DNA of 64,000 bases from Pegoplata infirma. Lineage: Eukaryota; Arthropoda; Insecta; Diptera; Anthomyiidae. Each line of letters starts with the position of its first letter. The first letter of the stretch is position 1. A model generated the notes under the pieces. It saw nothing but the letters and a program-made list of their open reading frames with translations. It did not search any database and was not told where the DNA came from. A program made the translations under genes and the position numbers. The DNA is taken from positions 10,281,266 through 10,345,265 of the forward strand of contig OY992540.1 in assembly GCA_963921195.1 (NCBI GenBank). The letters run 5' to 3'. Shown piece after piece: positions 9,857 through 20,664 of this stretch.

Positions 9857-10901
9857 TGGGGGTTTTCGTGTCAACTGACACAACATTTAAAACCGATGTC
9901 TTCCGATCAGGATGAAATTTGCACCAAGGTTAGTCCTATTGGATAGTAGTTTAGACACAATTTTTCAGCGAGATCGGTCAAGGACTCTCTGAGTTAGAGG
10001 GGGTCGAAATTTGACATTTTGGCCAAAGAGGTGTTTATTCTCATTCATGTAACTTCTTACCTATTGTTTTTAGCAAAATGTATTCCAAACAGTTTAGATA
10101 GCTATTTCTTCAGTCTTTCGGAAAAAAATTATAAAAAAAATAAAAAAAAATTTTTTATTTTTTTTCTTAAAAATCTAAAACTTTTTTGACTTTTTCCTCA
10201 AATTGGGCCTTTTTTTTGATTCAAAAGAAAGCTAAGGTCTTTTCCTTTAAGAGCTATGGGGTCGCTTAGTGGGATGCGAGTGGGATATCTATGAGAGTTT
10301 TTTTTTTTAACTTTGGAACACAAAAAACGGTTCTTCAATTGCACTATTAGGCGTGGGATAGCTAACCAGTTTTCGATTTCGATCCGCGATACCCTCTAAT
10401 TTTTATAGATTCGAAAAAGAAAGCAGGAGCCAAAAAATGAGGGTGGTGGGGTGGGGCCATTTGGCCCCCCATCGGGGTCAAAGTTGGGCGTAAAGTGGTA
10501 AAATCCTCAAAAAGCCCCAAAACTGCCCTAGAAACGCCCCTGGAGGGGCCCAATTTGACGAAAAAGTCCAAAAAGTTTTAGATTTTTAAGAAAAAAAATC
10601 AAAAAAATTTTTTTTATTTTTTTTATAATTTTTTTCCGAAAGATTGAAGAAATAGCTATCTAAACTGTTTGGAATACATTTTGCTAAAAACAATAGGTAA
10701 GAAGTTGCATGGATGAGAAAAAAACACCTCTTTGGCCAAAATGTCAAATTTCGACCCCCTCTAACTCAGAGAGTCCTTGACCGATCTCGCTGAAAAATTG
10801 TGTCTAAACTACTATCCAATAGGACTAATCTTGGTGCAAATTTTATCCCGATCGGAAGACATCGGTTTCAAAAGTTGTGTCAGTTGACACGAAAACCCCC
10901 A
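9857..10901. mobile_element. Long-TIR element with TA target, 1,045 bp
   Basis: Flanked by TA (9,855-9,856 and 10,902-10,903). Ends TGGGGGTTTTCGTGTC / GACACGAAAACCCCCA begin inverted arms of more than 300 bp (left to about 10,200, right from about 10,560). Both arms carry GTGTCAACTGACAC-type palindromes and the CCGATCTCGCTGAAAAATTG block. The central 350 bp is unique and more GC-rich. No transposase ORF. Confidence 0.8.
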
Positions 10902-11445
10902 TATATATTCATGATGCCCGATCGATTTTAAGACATTCTAGGGATGTCCGTCTGTCTGCCTGTGGAAAATGCTATCGCGGACAAAATATTGCACAGAGAT
11001 GACTGAAACTTAACATGTTTATTGGAAGTTCTCCCGAGAAGTTTGGTATTGCATTTGAGCGATATCGGTTCAGCGGTTCAAAAGTTATGAACGAAAATGT
11101 AAGCACACCTCAAAAATTTCAGTACATTCAACATAACCTAAAAATACAAAATGCTTTAATTCGGCGTCTGGTTTACATATGTGAACATAATTGAACACCA
11201 AATGGTATTTAAACAAGTACGAACATATTTTTTGACAAAAAAAGAAAAAAATCGCGTATTTTTTTTTAACCAAAATTTTTTTCGCGGAAATTTTTTTTAA
11301 AAAATTTTTTTTTTTTCAAAAGTAATTTCCTTTTAAATAAAGTTTTTTTCAATATTCTTTTTGAAATTGTGGAGGGTATCACTACATTCGGCAAGGCCGA
11401 ATTTAACTTTTTTACTTGTTTTAACTTTAGCCGATTTTTTTTCCA

Positions 11446-11492
11446 AATTTTGACGATTTTTCAAAAAAAAAAAAAAAAAACTGGCAGCACTG
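11446..11492. mobile_element. Right-end remnant of a GTTGCCAG-type hAT element
   Basis: TTTTGACGATTTTTC, poly-A, then CTGGCAGCACTG: the same end design (TGACGATTT repeats plus CTGGCARC) as the hAT element at 31,002-33,361. Confidence 0.45.
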
Positions 11493-12582
11493 TTTACAAT
11501 GGCAAACAAATATACAGTAATGCCAACCTAATGACAATGACAACTTGTTTAGCGATTTTTCCCAAAAGTTGATTTTTTTTTTCATTAAAATGTAGCACCC
11601 TTAAACACAAAAATGACAACCATGTCATATTTGCACTGCTCACACTCTAATTGTAAATATCCTTGAAAGTTTGAAATTAAATCCATAATTATGATCATCG
11701 ATTATTTCTATAAAGAACGTCCATAATATTACGGTTGGTTTAGGATCAAATCACTAAAAATTCTCTTTCTCTAATTAATTAAAACTAATTATAAATAAAT
11801 AGTGAATTTCGACCGCAAGTGTATTTTAAGAATAGTTTGTGGTATATGGCGGCAAAAATAAAACCCTACTCTCACAATCTAATTCGGTTTGCTTTGATTA
11901 AATAATTATTTTGCTTTACTTGTTTCATATGTTATTTCGATATACACAACAAAAAAAAAAAATGTTTATTTTTAAAAATGTATTTTAGTAACTCAATAAA
12001 AATGAAATGTTTCTTTCTCCGCGTACTGTATGTGTTTTCTGGTATTTTTAAACTCAACCACGAAATCTTTTTTTTATTTTTTTGAAAATTTTTATTTTTA
12101 ATAGTGCGCAAAAATATGATGATGGCTATTGGTTGTTGCTACAAAGAGTAAATATATAAAAATACGAATATATTTTTGAAAAACGGCGGCGGCGGCGACG
12201 GCAGTAAAGTCTTACTGAGAATAGAGACGAATAATTTTAGAATAATAAAAAAATATTAAGTTGTATATAAAAAAAAACACTACACTATATTTAAACGATT
12301 ATTAAAAATGACTGACAGCAACGACGATGTCAACAACGACTTTAGCGACAAACTACCGAACATATTTTTGTTGTTGAACAGATTTTATTTTCGATGAATA
12401 AAAATCAGATTTTGTTAATAGAGGATGAAGAAAATTGAATGCCAACTAACCAAATCAAATAGCCAGCCATTTAGCCTTTCATTTTAATAATGATGATGAT
12501 GATAAAAGTCACAATGATGACGATTGGGAAGGAAAATACAATTTGTTATCACCCAGAAAATTAACCCATTAATGCCCATAGT
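11493..12582. other. Intronic DNA without recognised repeats
   Basis: AT-rich, with GGCGGCGGCGACGGC near 12,184, a short CAACGACGATG-type tract at 12,320 and ATGATGATGATGAT near 12,488. No ORF with splice support seen. Confidence 0.45.
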
Positions 12583-12590
12583 GATGAAGA

Positions 12591-13741
12591 CTACACCATT
12601 TACAGATTTAATTCGAAAAAGATCAATTGTAATTCGAAGATTCTATTTGTAATTCGAAGATTCCATTTGTAATTCGAAGATTCCATTTGTAATTCGAAGA
12701 TTCCATTTGTAATTCGAATACTCCAATTGTAATTCGAAGATTCCATTTGTAATTCGAAGATTCCAATTGTAATTCGAAAAAGATCAATTGTAATTCGAAA
12801 AAGATCAATTGTAATTCGAAAAAGATCAATTGTAATTCGAAAAAGATCAATTGTAATTCGTAAAAGATCAATTGGAATTCGTAAAAGATCAATTGTAATT
12901 CGAAAAAGATCAATTGTAATTCGAAAAAGATCAATTGTAATTCGAAAAAGATCAATTGTAATTCGTAAAAGATCAATTGTAATTCGAAAAAGATCAATTG
13001 TAATTCGTAAAAGATCAATTGTAATTCGAAAAAGATCAATTGTAATTCGTAAAAGATCAATTGTAATTCGAAAAAGATCAATTGTAATTCGAAGATTCCA
13101 TTTGTAATTCGAAGATTCCATTTGTAATTCGAAGATTCCAATTGTAATTCGAAAACCAACGAGTAAAATCGTTTCTTACGCCTTTAAAAACATTGTGTTT
13201 TGTTGATTTACTCGTTGGTTTTCGAATTACAATTGGAATCTTCGAATTACAATTGGAATCTTCGAATTACAAATGGAATCTTCGAATTACAATTGATCTT
13301 TTTCGAATTACAATTGATCTTTTACGAATTACAATTGATCTTTTTCGAATTACAATTGATCTTTTACGAATTACAATTGATCTTTTTAGAATTACAATTG
13401 ATCTTTTTCGAATTACAATTGATCTTTTTCGAATTACAATTGATCTTTTACGAATTACAATTCATCTTTTACGAATTACAATTGATCTTTTTCGAATTAC
13501 AATTGATCTTTTTCGAATTACAATTGATCTTTTTCGAATTACAATTGATCTTTTTCGAATTACAATTGGAATCTTCGAATTACAAATGGAATCTTCGAAT
13601 TACAATTGGAGTATTCGAATTACAAATGGAATCTTCGAATTACAAATGGAATCTTCGAATTACAAATGGAATCTTCGAATTACAAATAGAATCTTCGAAT
13701 TACAATTGATCTTTTTCGAATTACATCTGTAAATGGTGTAG
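12591..13741. mobile_element. Giant foldback element built from 20/21-bp units (FB copy 1)
   Basis: The ends CTACACCATTTACAGAT / ATCTGTAAATGGTGTAG are perfect inverted repeats. Two arms of about 575 and 535 bp (12,591-13,169, 13,206-13,741) are near-complete inverted copies around a 36-bp spacer. Each arm is a tandem array of two units sharing TGTAATTCGAA: a 21-bp unit with AAAGATCAATTG (about 17 copies) and a 20-bp unit with GATTCCATT (7-8 copies). Because 21 is a multiple of three, long ORFs appear on both strands (170-179 codons); they are artefacts. Flanking 8-mers (GATGAAGA, ATTGAAGC) match only 5 of 8. Confidence 0.9.
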
Positions 13742-14120
13742 ATTGAAGCCTTCATCGCAGAAGGAATATAAAAAACGTGTGAGATGCCAAACTTTAGTCT
13801 TATATAACTTTTTGTGAGGAGGTAAAGGGCACGAGGGATACGGCAAGGATCTGTAAAATCTTTAAGAAAGATAGTGAAGTGAAGCTTCCCTCAAGAAGCC
13901 AGATGGTGCCTACACAAGCAATCAACAGGTGGTCAATGACATTCTATTGGCTACTCACTTTACAGGATGTAAAGTGACAACGATGAGTACAGATATTAAA
14001 AGACATGTTGGTACTACTTGTAGGGACTGGTATATAGCATAAAATGTAGTTTCTGAGGAATCGATCAGGTACACCTTTTCGCCATTTGATAACTATAAAT
14101 CTCTTGGACTTGATGGTAGA
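13742..14120 (+). pseudogene. Non-LTR retrotransposon ORF2 fragment (RT start), family S
   Basis: Broken plus-strand reading shows LKKPDGAYTSNQQVVND, LATHFTGC and, at 14,075-14,118, TFSPFDNYKSLGLDG. The last is recognisable as the F..KSPGPDG motif at the start of the reverse transcriptase of I/R1/LOA-type non-LTR elements. The proline/glycine positions are decayed (KSLGLDG) and stops interrupt it. The same-strand RT seems to resume at about 15,890, after a minus-strand insertion. Confidence 0.6.
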
Positions 14121-15885
14121 TAGGTTGTAAACATAGACTCTGAAGTTCGTTGTAATTCCACGGGACGGTAATGGGGTTCCCCTACTAGTTCCAGTCGTTA
14201 AACCAATTTAAGCTCCTTATGAAACTTTTAAGATATTGAATTTTGACATCCGATAAAGTAAAAGATCGTGCAGATCCCTAGATCCCAGAGAAGCAAGACC
14301 AGAAAGTGAAATGTTCGATAGTTTCCTACTCCTCCTCGTTCATGCAACTCCTAGTCATTTGACGGCATATTTAACTGCTCTGTGTGCTTTCCTATAAGAC
14401 AGTGTCCGGTAATTACAGCAACCATCGTTGAAATCTCTTCTCTTGGAAGCGATATCACCTTACTTGTGCGCTTCTGATTAATAGAAGGACAAATATGTCA
14501 TGTGTTCTTACAAGTCCATCAATGTGCTCATCTCTGATTAGACACCGTCGCGGAACAAAGCCGTTGATTAAGCTTGCAAGTTTCTAAAGGCATACTAACA
14601 CATTCCAATTCTGTTGGCACCTATTAGGTAGTTGCCAGTCTTGCAAGCTCATAGGCTTTGCAATTCCCTGGAATGTCTGGGATGCTCTGGGACCCATATG
14701 AGTATGTCAAACTCCTTGGCCATCTCATGTAAATACGTGCGGCAGGTATATTGACTCCATGGACTTGACCGCGGCTTGGCTGTCAGAATATCTGCCACTT
14801 CTTTTATTGCCAGCATCTCTGTCTGGTAAACACTGCAATGACCTGGCAATATTCGATCCAGGCTCAACCCAAGCTCTTCCGAAAAGACTCCAAAGCAAGT
14901 TATTTTGTGTATCTTGGATCCATCTGTGTAAAAAATTATGAAAGCTCATAGAGGGAACACAGTCCACATTTTGTAGTATTTTTATCTTCTTACAGACCGC
15001 ACTATGTCTACAATCGCTGCTTTTTCATTACAGTGTGCTATTAACCCAATATGCCCAATTGTATAAGGTGAAGGGTTTCTAATATAGTCGCAGGTGTAGT
15101 ACGAAGAGCACATATAGACGTCATTCTCTGTAACTTCGTGATAAAGACACAGGTCCCCTTTGTCTCTGGTAAACACTGCAATGACCTGGCAATATTCGAT
15201 CCAGGCTCAATCCCTGCTCTTCCGAAAAGACTCCAAAGCCAGCTTTTTTGTGTATCTTGGATCCATCTGTGTAAAAAATTATGAAAGCTCAAAGAGGGAA
15301 CACAGTCCACATTTTGTAGTATTTTTATCTTCTTACAGACCGCACTATGTCTACAATCGCTGCTTTTTCATTACAGTGTGACATTAACCCAATATGCCCA
15401 ATTGTATAAGGTGACGGGTTTCTAATATAGTCGCAGGTGTAGTACGAAGAGCACACATAGACGTCATTCTCTGTAACTTCGTGATAAAGACACAGGTCCC
15501 CTTTGTCTCTAGAGCAGGTCACCGATCAATGATTCCAAACAGCAGGGTTGAACTTACCACTGCTGTATAAATCCAATGAAAGACTTTTGGGCTAAAGCCC
15601 CATCATTTTCCAATGGCTCTTTTACGGGAATATAAAGCAATCGTTGTTTTTCTCACACGGTCCCCCATATTACTTTTTTTAAATTCTTATCAAGAAATAC
15701 TCCAAGACAATTGGCTTCATCTAAGAAGAAGATTTAAGCGCTATGCAGAGAAATAGGATCAAAAGCAGGAATGCTATTTTTCCTTGTAAGCAATGCAAAC
15801 TCTATTTTACTTGGATCAACTCCCAGACCACTGCCCATTTAGACAGATCATTCAGAGAACCCTGAAGAATGTCTACTTCACCGAA
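14121..15885 (-). pseudogene. Non-LTR retrotransposon RT/RNase H remnant, family Q, copy 1
   Basis: Minus strand, from high to low coordinates: RT thumb (DLSKWAV, then ANCLGVFLDKNLKK), AVVSSTLLFGIIDR, ALRTTPATILET, then an RNase H domain. The latter has FFTDGSKIHKKAGFGVFSEE (first catalytic Asp in TDGS), CSVYQTEMLAI (catalytic Glu), then WVPEHPRHSRE (WVPGH-like) and a C-terminal tail. Several stops and frameshifts. The 3' end near 14,121 matches the GTTGTAAG...GTTAGG-type 3' ends of the plus-strand copies at 47,761-47,911 and 50,059-52,845. RNase H is carried by I/R1/LOA-group elements (family knowledge). Confidence 0.75.
14823..15510. repeat. 343-bp tandem duplication inside the family Q remnant
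   Basis: CTGGTAAACACTGCAATGAC starts at 14,823 and again at 15,166. The two units stay almost identical, with only scattered differences, to CCCCTTTGTCTCT at 15,165 and 15,510. The duplication covers the RNase H start and part of the RT-RNase H linker. High identity suggests a young event or an assembly artefact. Confidence 0.85.
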
Positions 15886-17250
15886 AGCGATCTGTCAATG
15901 ATACCAACGAGCTCACGAAGAGCTGTTTACTGGGGGTATATATCCTATAATGCTGAAGAGTGGTGTAGGTATCCAAGTGAATATTCTTAAGTGAATATTC
16001 TTAATTCAAAACCAGCCTGGCGTATGGTTTTTTTTTATTCCCAAACCTGGGAAATCAGGAAATCAATCAGTTTATCATCCTTTTTACTAAAGAGTCTTGA
16101 ATGAGAGGTTGAAGAATTCATTATGTCAGTAGCATCAATCAAAAAAGTCTAAGGAAGACATGGGGTCTAAGTGCAAATTAAATACACATAGCTGTACTAC
16201 AAAGAGCAGCTGCTTTAAACATTACTGGTACCATGAAGACTACACCGGGCGCATTTCCAGACGCTATGCAAGACATGCTTCCCTTGGAACGTAATATTAA
16301 AGGAGAAGCCATGAAATCTTTGTGGAGGCTCTGCAAATGTGGAACATGACATAAGGAGTACAATGTGAAACATGTTTTCTATGCCTTTGGATAGTACTAC
16401 CTCTTGCATCAACTGTAATATTTCCGAGTAGGAAAGACCTGGAAAACCTAGTAGATCTACTCTAAAGTTATACGGATACTTTCTACACGGATGGGTCTAG
16501 GTCCTTAAATGGCTTCGGGTCTGGTTGGAATTTGGATGACACGACCAAATGTTATATTGCTATGGGAAAAAAATAAAGTGATAAAACTGAAGGGTTTGCT
16601 ATTTTGAACGTAGCGACCAGGATAAGGGCACTAGATTCTCCAGTCACTTCATCTAAACTTGTCCAGGAGTGTAGGAGTGGTCTCAATGAAATCTCATGTG
16701 GAAGTAAGGTCTGCCCTTTGTGGGTTCCGGGTCATAGGACAACACGGGCAAACGAGATTTCCATTTCTTTGGCAAATATTGGCTCCGATACAGCTCATCA
16801 CAATCCGGAACCTCAAATTGATATTGGCTTGACGTGGATGATGCGTTGGATCAATTCTCACATTTTGAAATATGTTCAAATTAGTTGACATGCAAGAATG
16901 CTTAAGGCTTCCTGAGTAGACCAAACTACTCTGTCTGATTCAAATTAGTTGACATGCAAGAATGCTTAAAGTTTTCTGAGTAGACCAAACTACTCTGTCT
17001 GAGTAAAATAGACTGTCAAGTCTTCGACTTGACTTATTTATAGACACAAAGTTTGTGCGCGTCACATGACGGGATTAGGTGTCTTGTCAAACTCCTTGTC
17101 TTTAGGATGAAGATACAACAGAACACTACGTCTGTTAATGTCCATCGTTCTTTAGAGCTATTCTGCGGAAATGGGTTCTGATATTCTGTCAATGGAGATG
17201 GTCAATGGGCTTCACTTATTCGATTTTCTCAAGTTTGTAAAATTGAGAAA
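15886..17250 (+). pseudogene. Non-LTR retrotransposon RT/RNase H remnant, family S
   Basis: Plus-strand pieces in order: ISYNAEEWCR, then near 16,010-16,110 KPAWRMVFFYSQTWE and SISLSSFLLKSLE (the PISL.SFLLK.LE motif of RT). The thumb follows (AVLQRAAALNITGTMKTTPG, 16,180-16,250), then RNase H (FYTDGSRSLNGFGSGW near 16,480-16,530, and CPLWVPGHRTTRANEIS near 16,715-16,765). A C-terminal DEDTTEHYVC / CPSFF zinc-knuckle-like end lies at 17,105-17,155. The YADD region is missing. Frameshifts and stops make it a pseudogene. WVPGH and TDGS place it with I/R1/LOA-type elements. Confidence 0.72.
16877..17000. repeat. 62-bp tandem duplication in family S
   Basis: CAAATTAGTTGACATGCAAG to ACTACTCTGTCTG is repeated immediately, with a few substitutions (GGCTTCC versus GTTTTCT). 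Confidence 0.8.
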
Positions 17251-18109
17251 TTCTGAACAAGCTTTTGTTTTTATTATTTTTAAACTTTTTCACACCCTTA
17301 CTATTTTTTTTCAGGATACATACTGAATGAACTTGCCAAAAAAAAATATTTTTTTGAAAGATAAATAAAGGTGGAAAAATGTGAAAAACTACATTTTTTT
17401 TGTTAAATAAATAAAATAAACTATTTTTAATTTTACAAATTCATAAATTATGAATGAAAGTAAACAAAATGAAATATTTTTATCGCTTAACACAACAACA
17501 ACAAAAAAAAAACTATAATTGTACAAACAACAACCAAACAACCAAACAACCGATCATTAACATTAAAGATCATTAATTTGTTTATATACATATTGTTGTT
17601 GTTGCTAGTTTTATTGTTGTTGGCTAAATTTAGTGTAGATCGGAAATACCCATTAATACAGCAGCAGCAACAACAGCAACAACAAAAATCATTTAAAAAT
17701 AAATGAATAACAACAACACAGAGAAGAAAAATTTAAAAATAGTGAACAAAAACAGAACTGAAAAAAAACACTAAGGAAAAATAGCAACAACACAACAACC
17801 TAGAATATAAACAAAAACAAACAACCGAGAACAAATTAAAATTGAAAAAAAAAAAAAGAAAATTGTTTTAAAGATATTGCATCTAAATGAGTGGGTTGGC
17901 TGCTGGTTGCATCTTATGCATGTGGCTGGCTGTCATACATGGGGCAACAAGTACAACAACAACAAATTTTACTTTTGTGTAGGTGGCACGAAGGAATAAA
18001 TGAGTTTTATTGTATTTAAATTAAAAAACAAAAACACCATCACAGATGATACACTTGCAAAAACGAATAGTAGTAATTGAAAAATTAATTTTTTTAACAA
18101 CTTTAAGAA
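17251..18109. other. AT-rich intronic DNA with CAA/GTT triplet runs
   Basis: Includes CAGCAGCAACAACAGCAACA near 17,660, CAACCAAACAACCAAACAAC near 17,528 and TTGTTGTTGTTGC near 17,594. No ORF or TE ends recognised. Confidence 0.45.
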
Positions 18110-18351
18110 CACAGAAAAAACAGCTTCGTGTAAATAATGAAAATTGACATAAGGTTTCATTTGATCAATGAAACTGGTGTCATTAAAGTTACATTCAATG
18201 AAAACTTACATGGAAACTATGAAAATATTCGTAGTAATTGTTTAAAACGTTAAATGAAGTTTTTCATTAAATGTATGAAAGTATTCATTGATTAAATGTG
18301 GAATAGTAGTCGGTAATACCATATTCACATTCATTTAAAATAGTTTAATTA

Positions 18352-18430
18352 TTCGTTTTCCCCATACAACGTATCTGTCAAAATTGAACGCCGTTTAAAT
18401 TTGACATTTAAATTGTATGGGGAAAACGAA
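18352..18430. repeat. Short perfect-stem hairpin in element E copy 1
   Basis: TTCGTTTTCCCCATACAA pairs exactly with TTGTATGGGGAAAACGAA. Further pairing (TGTCAAA / TTTGACA) lies inside, giving a hairpin of about 79 nt of pre-miRNA-like size. Most likely a small inserted inverted repeat. Confidence 0.6.
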
Positions 18431-18579
18431 GTGTGATAAAAATTACAACCCAAAATTAAAAGTAATGAAAATGTTCATTAATAACAATTTTTAATGAGTC
18501 ACGTGTAACCTTGAATGAAAAACTATTAAATTTACGTGATTACAAGGTAGAAAGAACACTTTCTACATTGCTGAATTAT

Positions 18580-19200
18580 TAAAAACAATCCACTGTGCAC
18601 CGTTGCGTATGATTGTTATTTAAAGGCCATTACAAAATTAATCATACGCCTTATACAGTTTTCAAGCAATTATTATTATAATTATAATTATAATTATAAT
18701 TATAATTATAATTATAATTATAATTATAATTATAATTATAATTATAATTATAATTATAATTATAATTATAATTATAATTATAATTATAATTATAATTATA
18801 ATTATAATTATAATTATAATTATAATTATAATTATAATTATATAATTATAATTATAATTATAATTATAATTATAATTATAATTATAATTATAATTATAAT
18901 TATAATTATAATTATAATTATAATTATAATTATAATTATAATTATAATTATAATTATAATTATAATTATAATTATAATTATAATTATAATTATAATTATA
19001 ATTATAATTATAATTATAATTATAATTATAATTATAATTATAATTATAATAAAAGATCACTAACTTCAAATACGTGTAAAAAAAATCGACCGCTAAACTA
19101 AAAAAAAGCCCTGAGGGTCTTGTTATGGAATATGTCAACTTTCACTTGCTTTTGGTTTCATCCCATTCCGATTTTGGTTGTTGCACTGTGAAATTCACGT
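18580..19200. mobile_element. Element family G, copy 1, 5' truncated, holding a microsatellite
   Basis: CCACTGTGCACCGTTGCGTA, GATTGTTATTTAAAGGCC, TTTTCAAGCAATTATTATTA and, at the far side, CACTTGCTTTTGGTTTCATC / CCATTCCGATTTTGGTTG match G copy 2 (46,549-47,732) block by block. The left TIR is missing here. Confidence 0.7.
18669..19050. repeat. (ATAATT)n microsatellite, about 64 units
   Basis: About 382 bases of a 6-base unit (AATTAT/ATAATT), with a single two-base phase slip at 18,840 (ATTATATAATTATA). It creates a 158-codon minus-strand ORF of Asn-Tyr then Ile repeats, which is an artefact. Confidence 0.95.
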
Positions 19201-19309
19201 TTCATTTTAAATTTCGTATTAAAGGTCTAAAAATTCAAGAAACAAGTGAAGTTAACGTCCACCCAAAAAAAAAAATTTTTCGTATTACTCCATGCATTAA
19301 ATTTTTCTT

Positions 19310-19620
19310 AAGAAAAAGTCTCAGAATCTGAGAATGTCTGAATGTCTCCGAATCTGGGACCTTTTTTTTATAGAAAAAATTACTCAGCCTCTGAGACCTT
19401 TTTTTTATAGAAAAAATGTCTCAGAATCTGAGGCTTTTTTTTTATAAAAAATATGTCTCAGAATCTGAGACTTTTTGTATAGAAAAAATGTTTCAGAATC
19501 TGAGACTTTTTCTAAAAAAAAAATGTCTCAGAATCTCAGAATTTTTCTATAGAAAAATGTCTCAGAATCTGAGACTTTTTCTATAGAAAAAATGTTTCAG
19601 AATCTAAGACTTTGAATCAC
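19310..19620. repeat. Palindromic-unit repeat (GTCTCAGAATCTGAGAC), 7-8 units
   Basis: Units of about 40 bp combine AAAAAATGTCTCAGAATC and TGAGACTTTTTCTATAG. The core TCTCAGAATCTGAGA is self-complementary. The same design fills 56,040-57,450. Confidence 0.8.
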
Positions 19621-19845
19621 AAAAAAACTCGTGCCGGTCTGATCAGCTGTTTTTATTTCTATATTTTAGTCTATATTTTAGACTTTAGTCTATATTTTAG
19701 ACTTAACCGACGCGACTCTACAGGTGTAAAAAAACAACAAGTTTTATAAACAAAATTTTATGACATATTTTAATGAAACTATGAAATCAAATGAAGCTAG
19801 TTTTATGAAAGTTGTTCTCAATATGCATGATATTTTTTTAAAGTG

Positions 19846-19900
19846 CAGAATCTTCGAATTACAATTGATATTTTTCGAATTACGCCAGTAAATAGTGTAG
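19846..19900. mobile_element. FB foldback family, end remnant
   Basis: CAGAATCTTCGAATTACAAT, a TGATATTTTTCGAATTAC unit and GTAAATAGTGTAG: the right terminus of the 20/21-bp-unit foldback family, only two units long. Confidence 0.7.
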
Positions 19901-20664
19901 AAACAATAGATCGGGTAAAATAAAAATTTTTTGTCAAACTCGTCTACACGTATTCAACACGTCATATACACTAAAGTGCTAATTTGACTAATTATTTTTA
20001 TGAGTGTAAATTACCAATACACATTCAATAAAGCTATCCATATGGTGTGACATTCCACATCAAATGTCCCGCTACAGAAAAACATGTGGCCCATCAATTT
20101 CTGAATAGGTTTTATAGATAGCCCTATGTGGAACTTAGAAAATGACGTTTTTGATTTTTCCATTTTGCAAAACCTGGGCTTACCTCCTAAGCTAAATATT
20201 GGCTAAATATTGAAAACATTTTTCAAATTTGTGTCGATTTGCCTTGTTTAAATATTTATCAAATTAAAACACAATGCACCATAACCCCAAAAATTAGCAA
20301 TCTTGTATATTTTTTTAATGGACTACACTGAAAAAAATAACGTTCCTGATATTAATGAAGCGGATTCATTATTTTGTGTTCATTACACAAATGAAGGAAT
20401 TCATAAGCTGATTGAAATTTCATGCATATTATGAACAAATTTTATGAAACTTGTTTCATTAGATTTCATAATTTCATTAAAAAATATCATACGATTTTTT
20501 AGAACAAAATACAGCTCTGCGTTGCGAATAAGAGAGAGAAACAGAAAAACAAAATACGACGTTTTATTACATCACGCGTGTTAAATCTAATGGTAATTTT
20601 TACATGTGTGTTAACTTTTTTAAAAAAATATAATATAATATAATTTGCAACAGATCAATAGTTT

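Larger units (their letters stand above)
9161..11422 (+). mobile_element. mini-me-like element, family C, copy 1 (two nested elements)
   Basis: Starts TATAACCTCCAC and TAGTGATAGAGGGTATATA (terminal hairpin), then GACCCCATAAAGTATA, the core GATGCCCGATCGATTTTAAG, ATGTCCGTCTGTCTGCCTGT and a long tail. Ends ATTCGGCAAGGCCGAAT and TTACTTGTTTT. It is interrupted by 9,178-9,776 and 9,857-10,901. Removing both restores the spacing of the intact copy at 39,676-40,274. Confidence 0.75.
18110..19845 (-). mobile_element. TA-type element family E, copy 1 (with nested parts)
   Basis: Starts CACAGAAAAAACAGCTTCGTG and ends TGATATTTTTTTAAAGTG. Both correspond, in inverse order, to the ends of the intact copy at 20,326-21,496. 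Shared inner landmarks: AAACTGGTGTCATTAAAGTT, GGAATAGTAGTCGGTAAT, GCATATTGAGAACAAC (reverse strand) and TTTTATAAACAAAATTTTATG. The middle carries a truncated G element, a hexanucleotide microsatellite and CTCAGAATCTGAG repeats. Confidence 0.65.

Noticed and set aside
12600..13732. Four ORFs of 169-179 codons on both strands
   Set aside because: They arise from 21-bp units (divisible by three) in a foldback; products are repeats such as ITIDLFR or FELQLI with no coding evidence.
13742..17250. Functional retrotransposon
   Set aside because: Stops, frameshifts and missing RT boxes in every copy; none could be active.
18662..19138. 158-codon minus ORF of Asn-Tyr and Ile repeats
   Set aside because: Translation of the (ATAATT)n microsatellite; the switch of residues marks a two-base phase slip.
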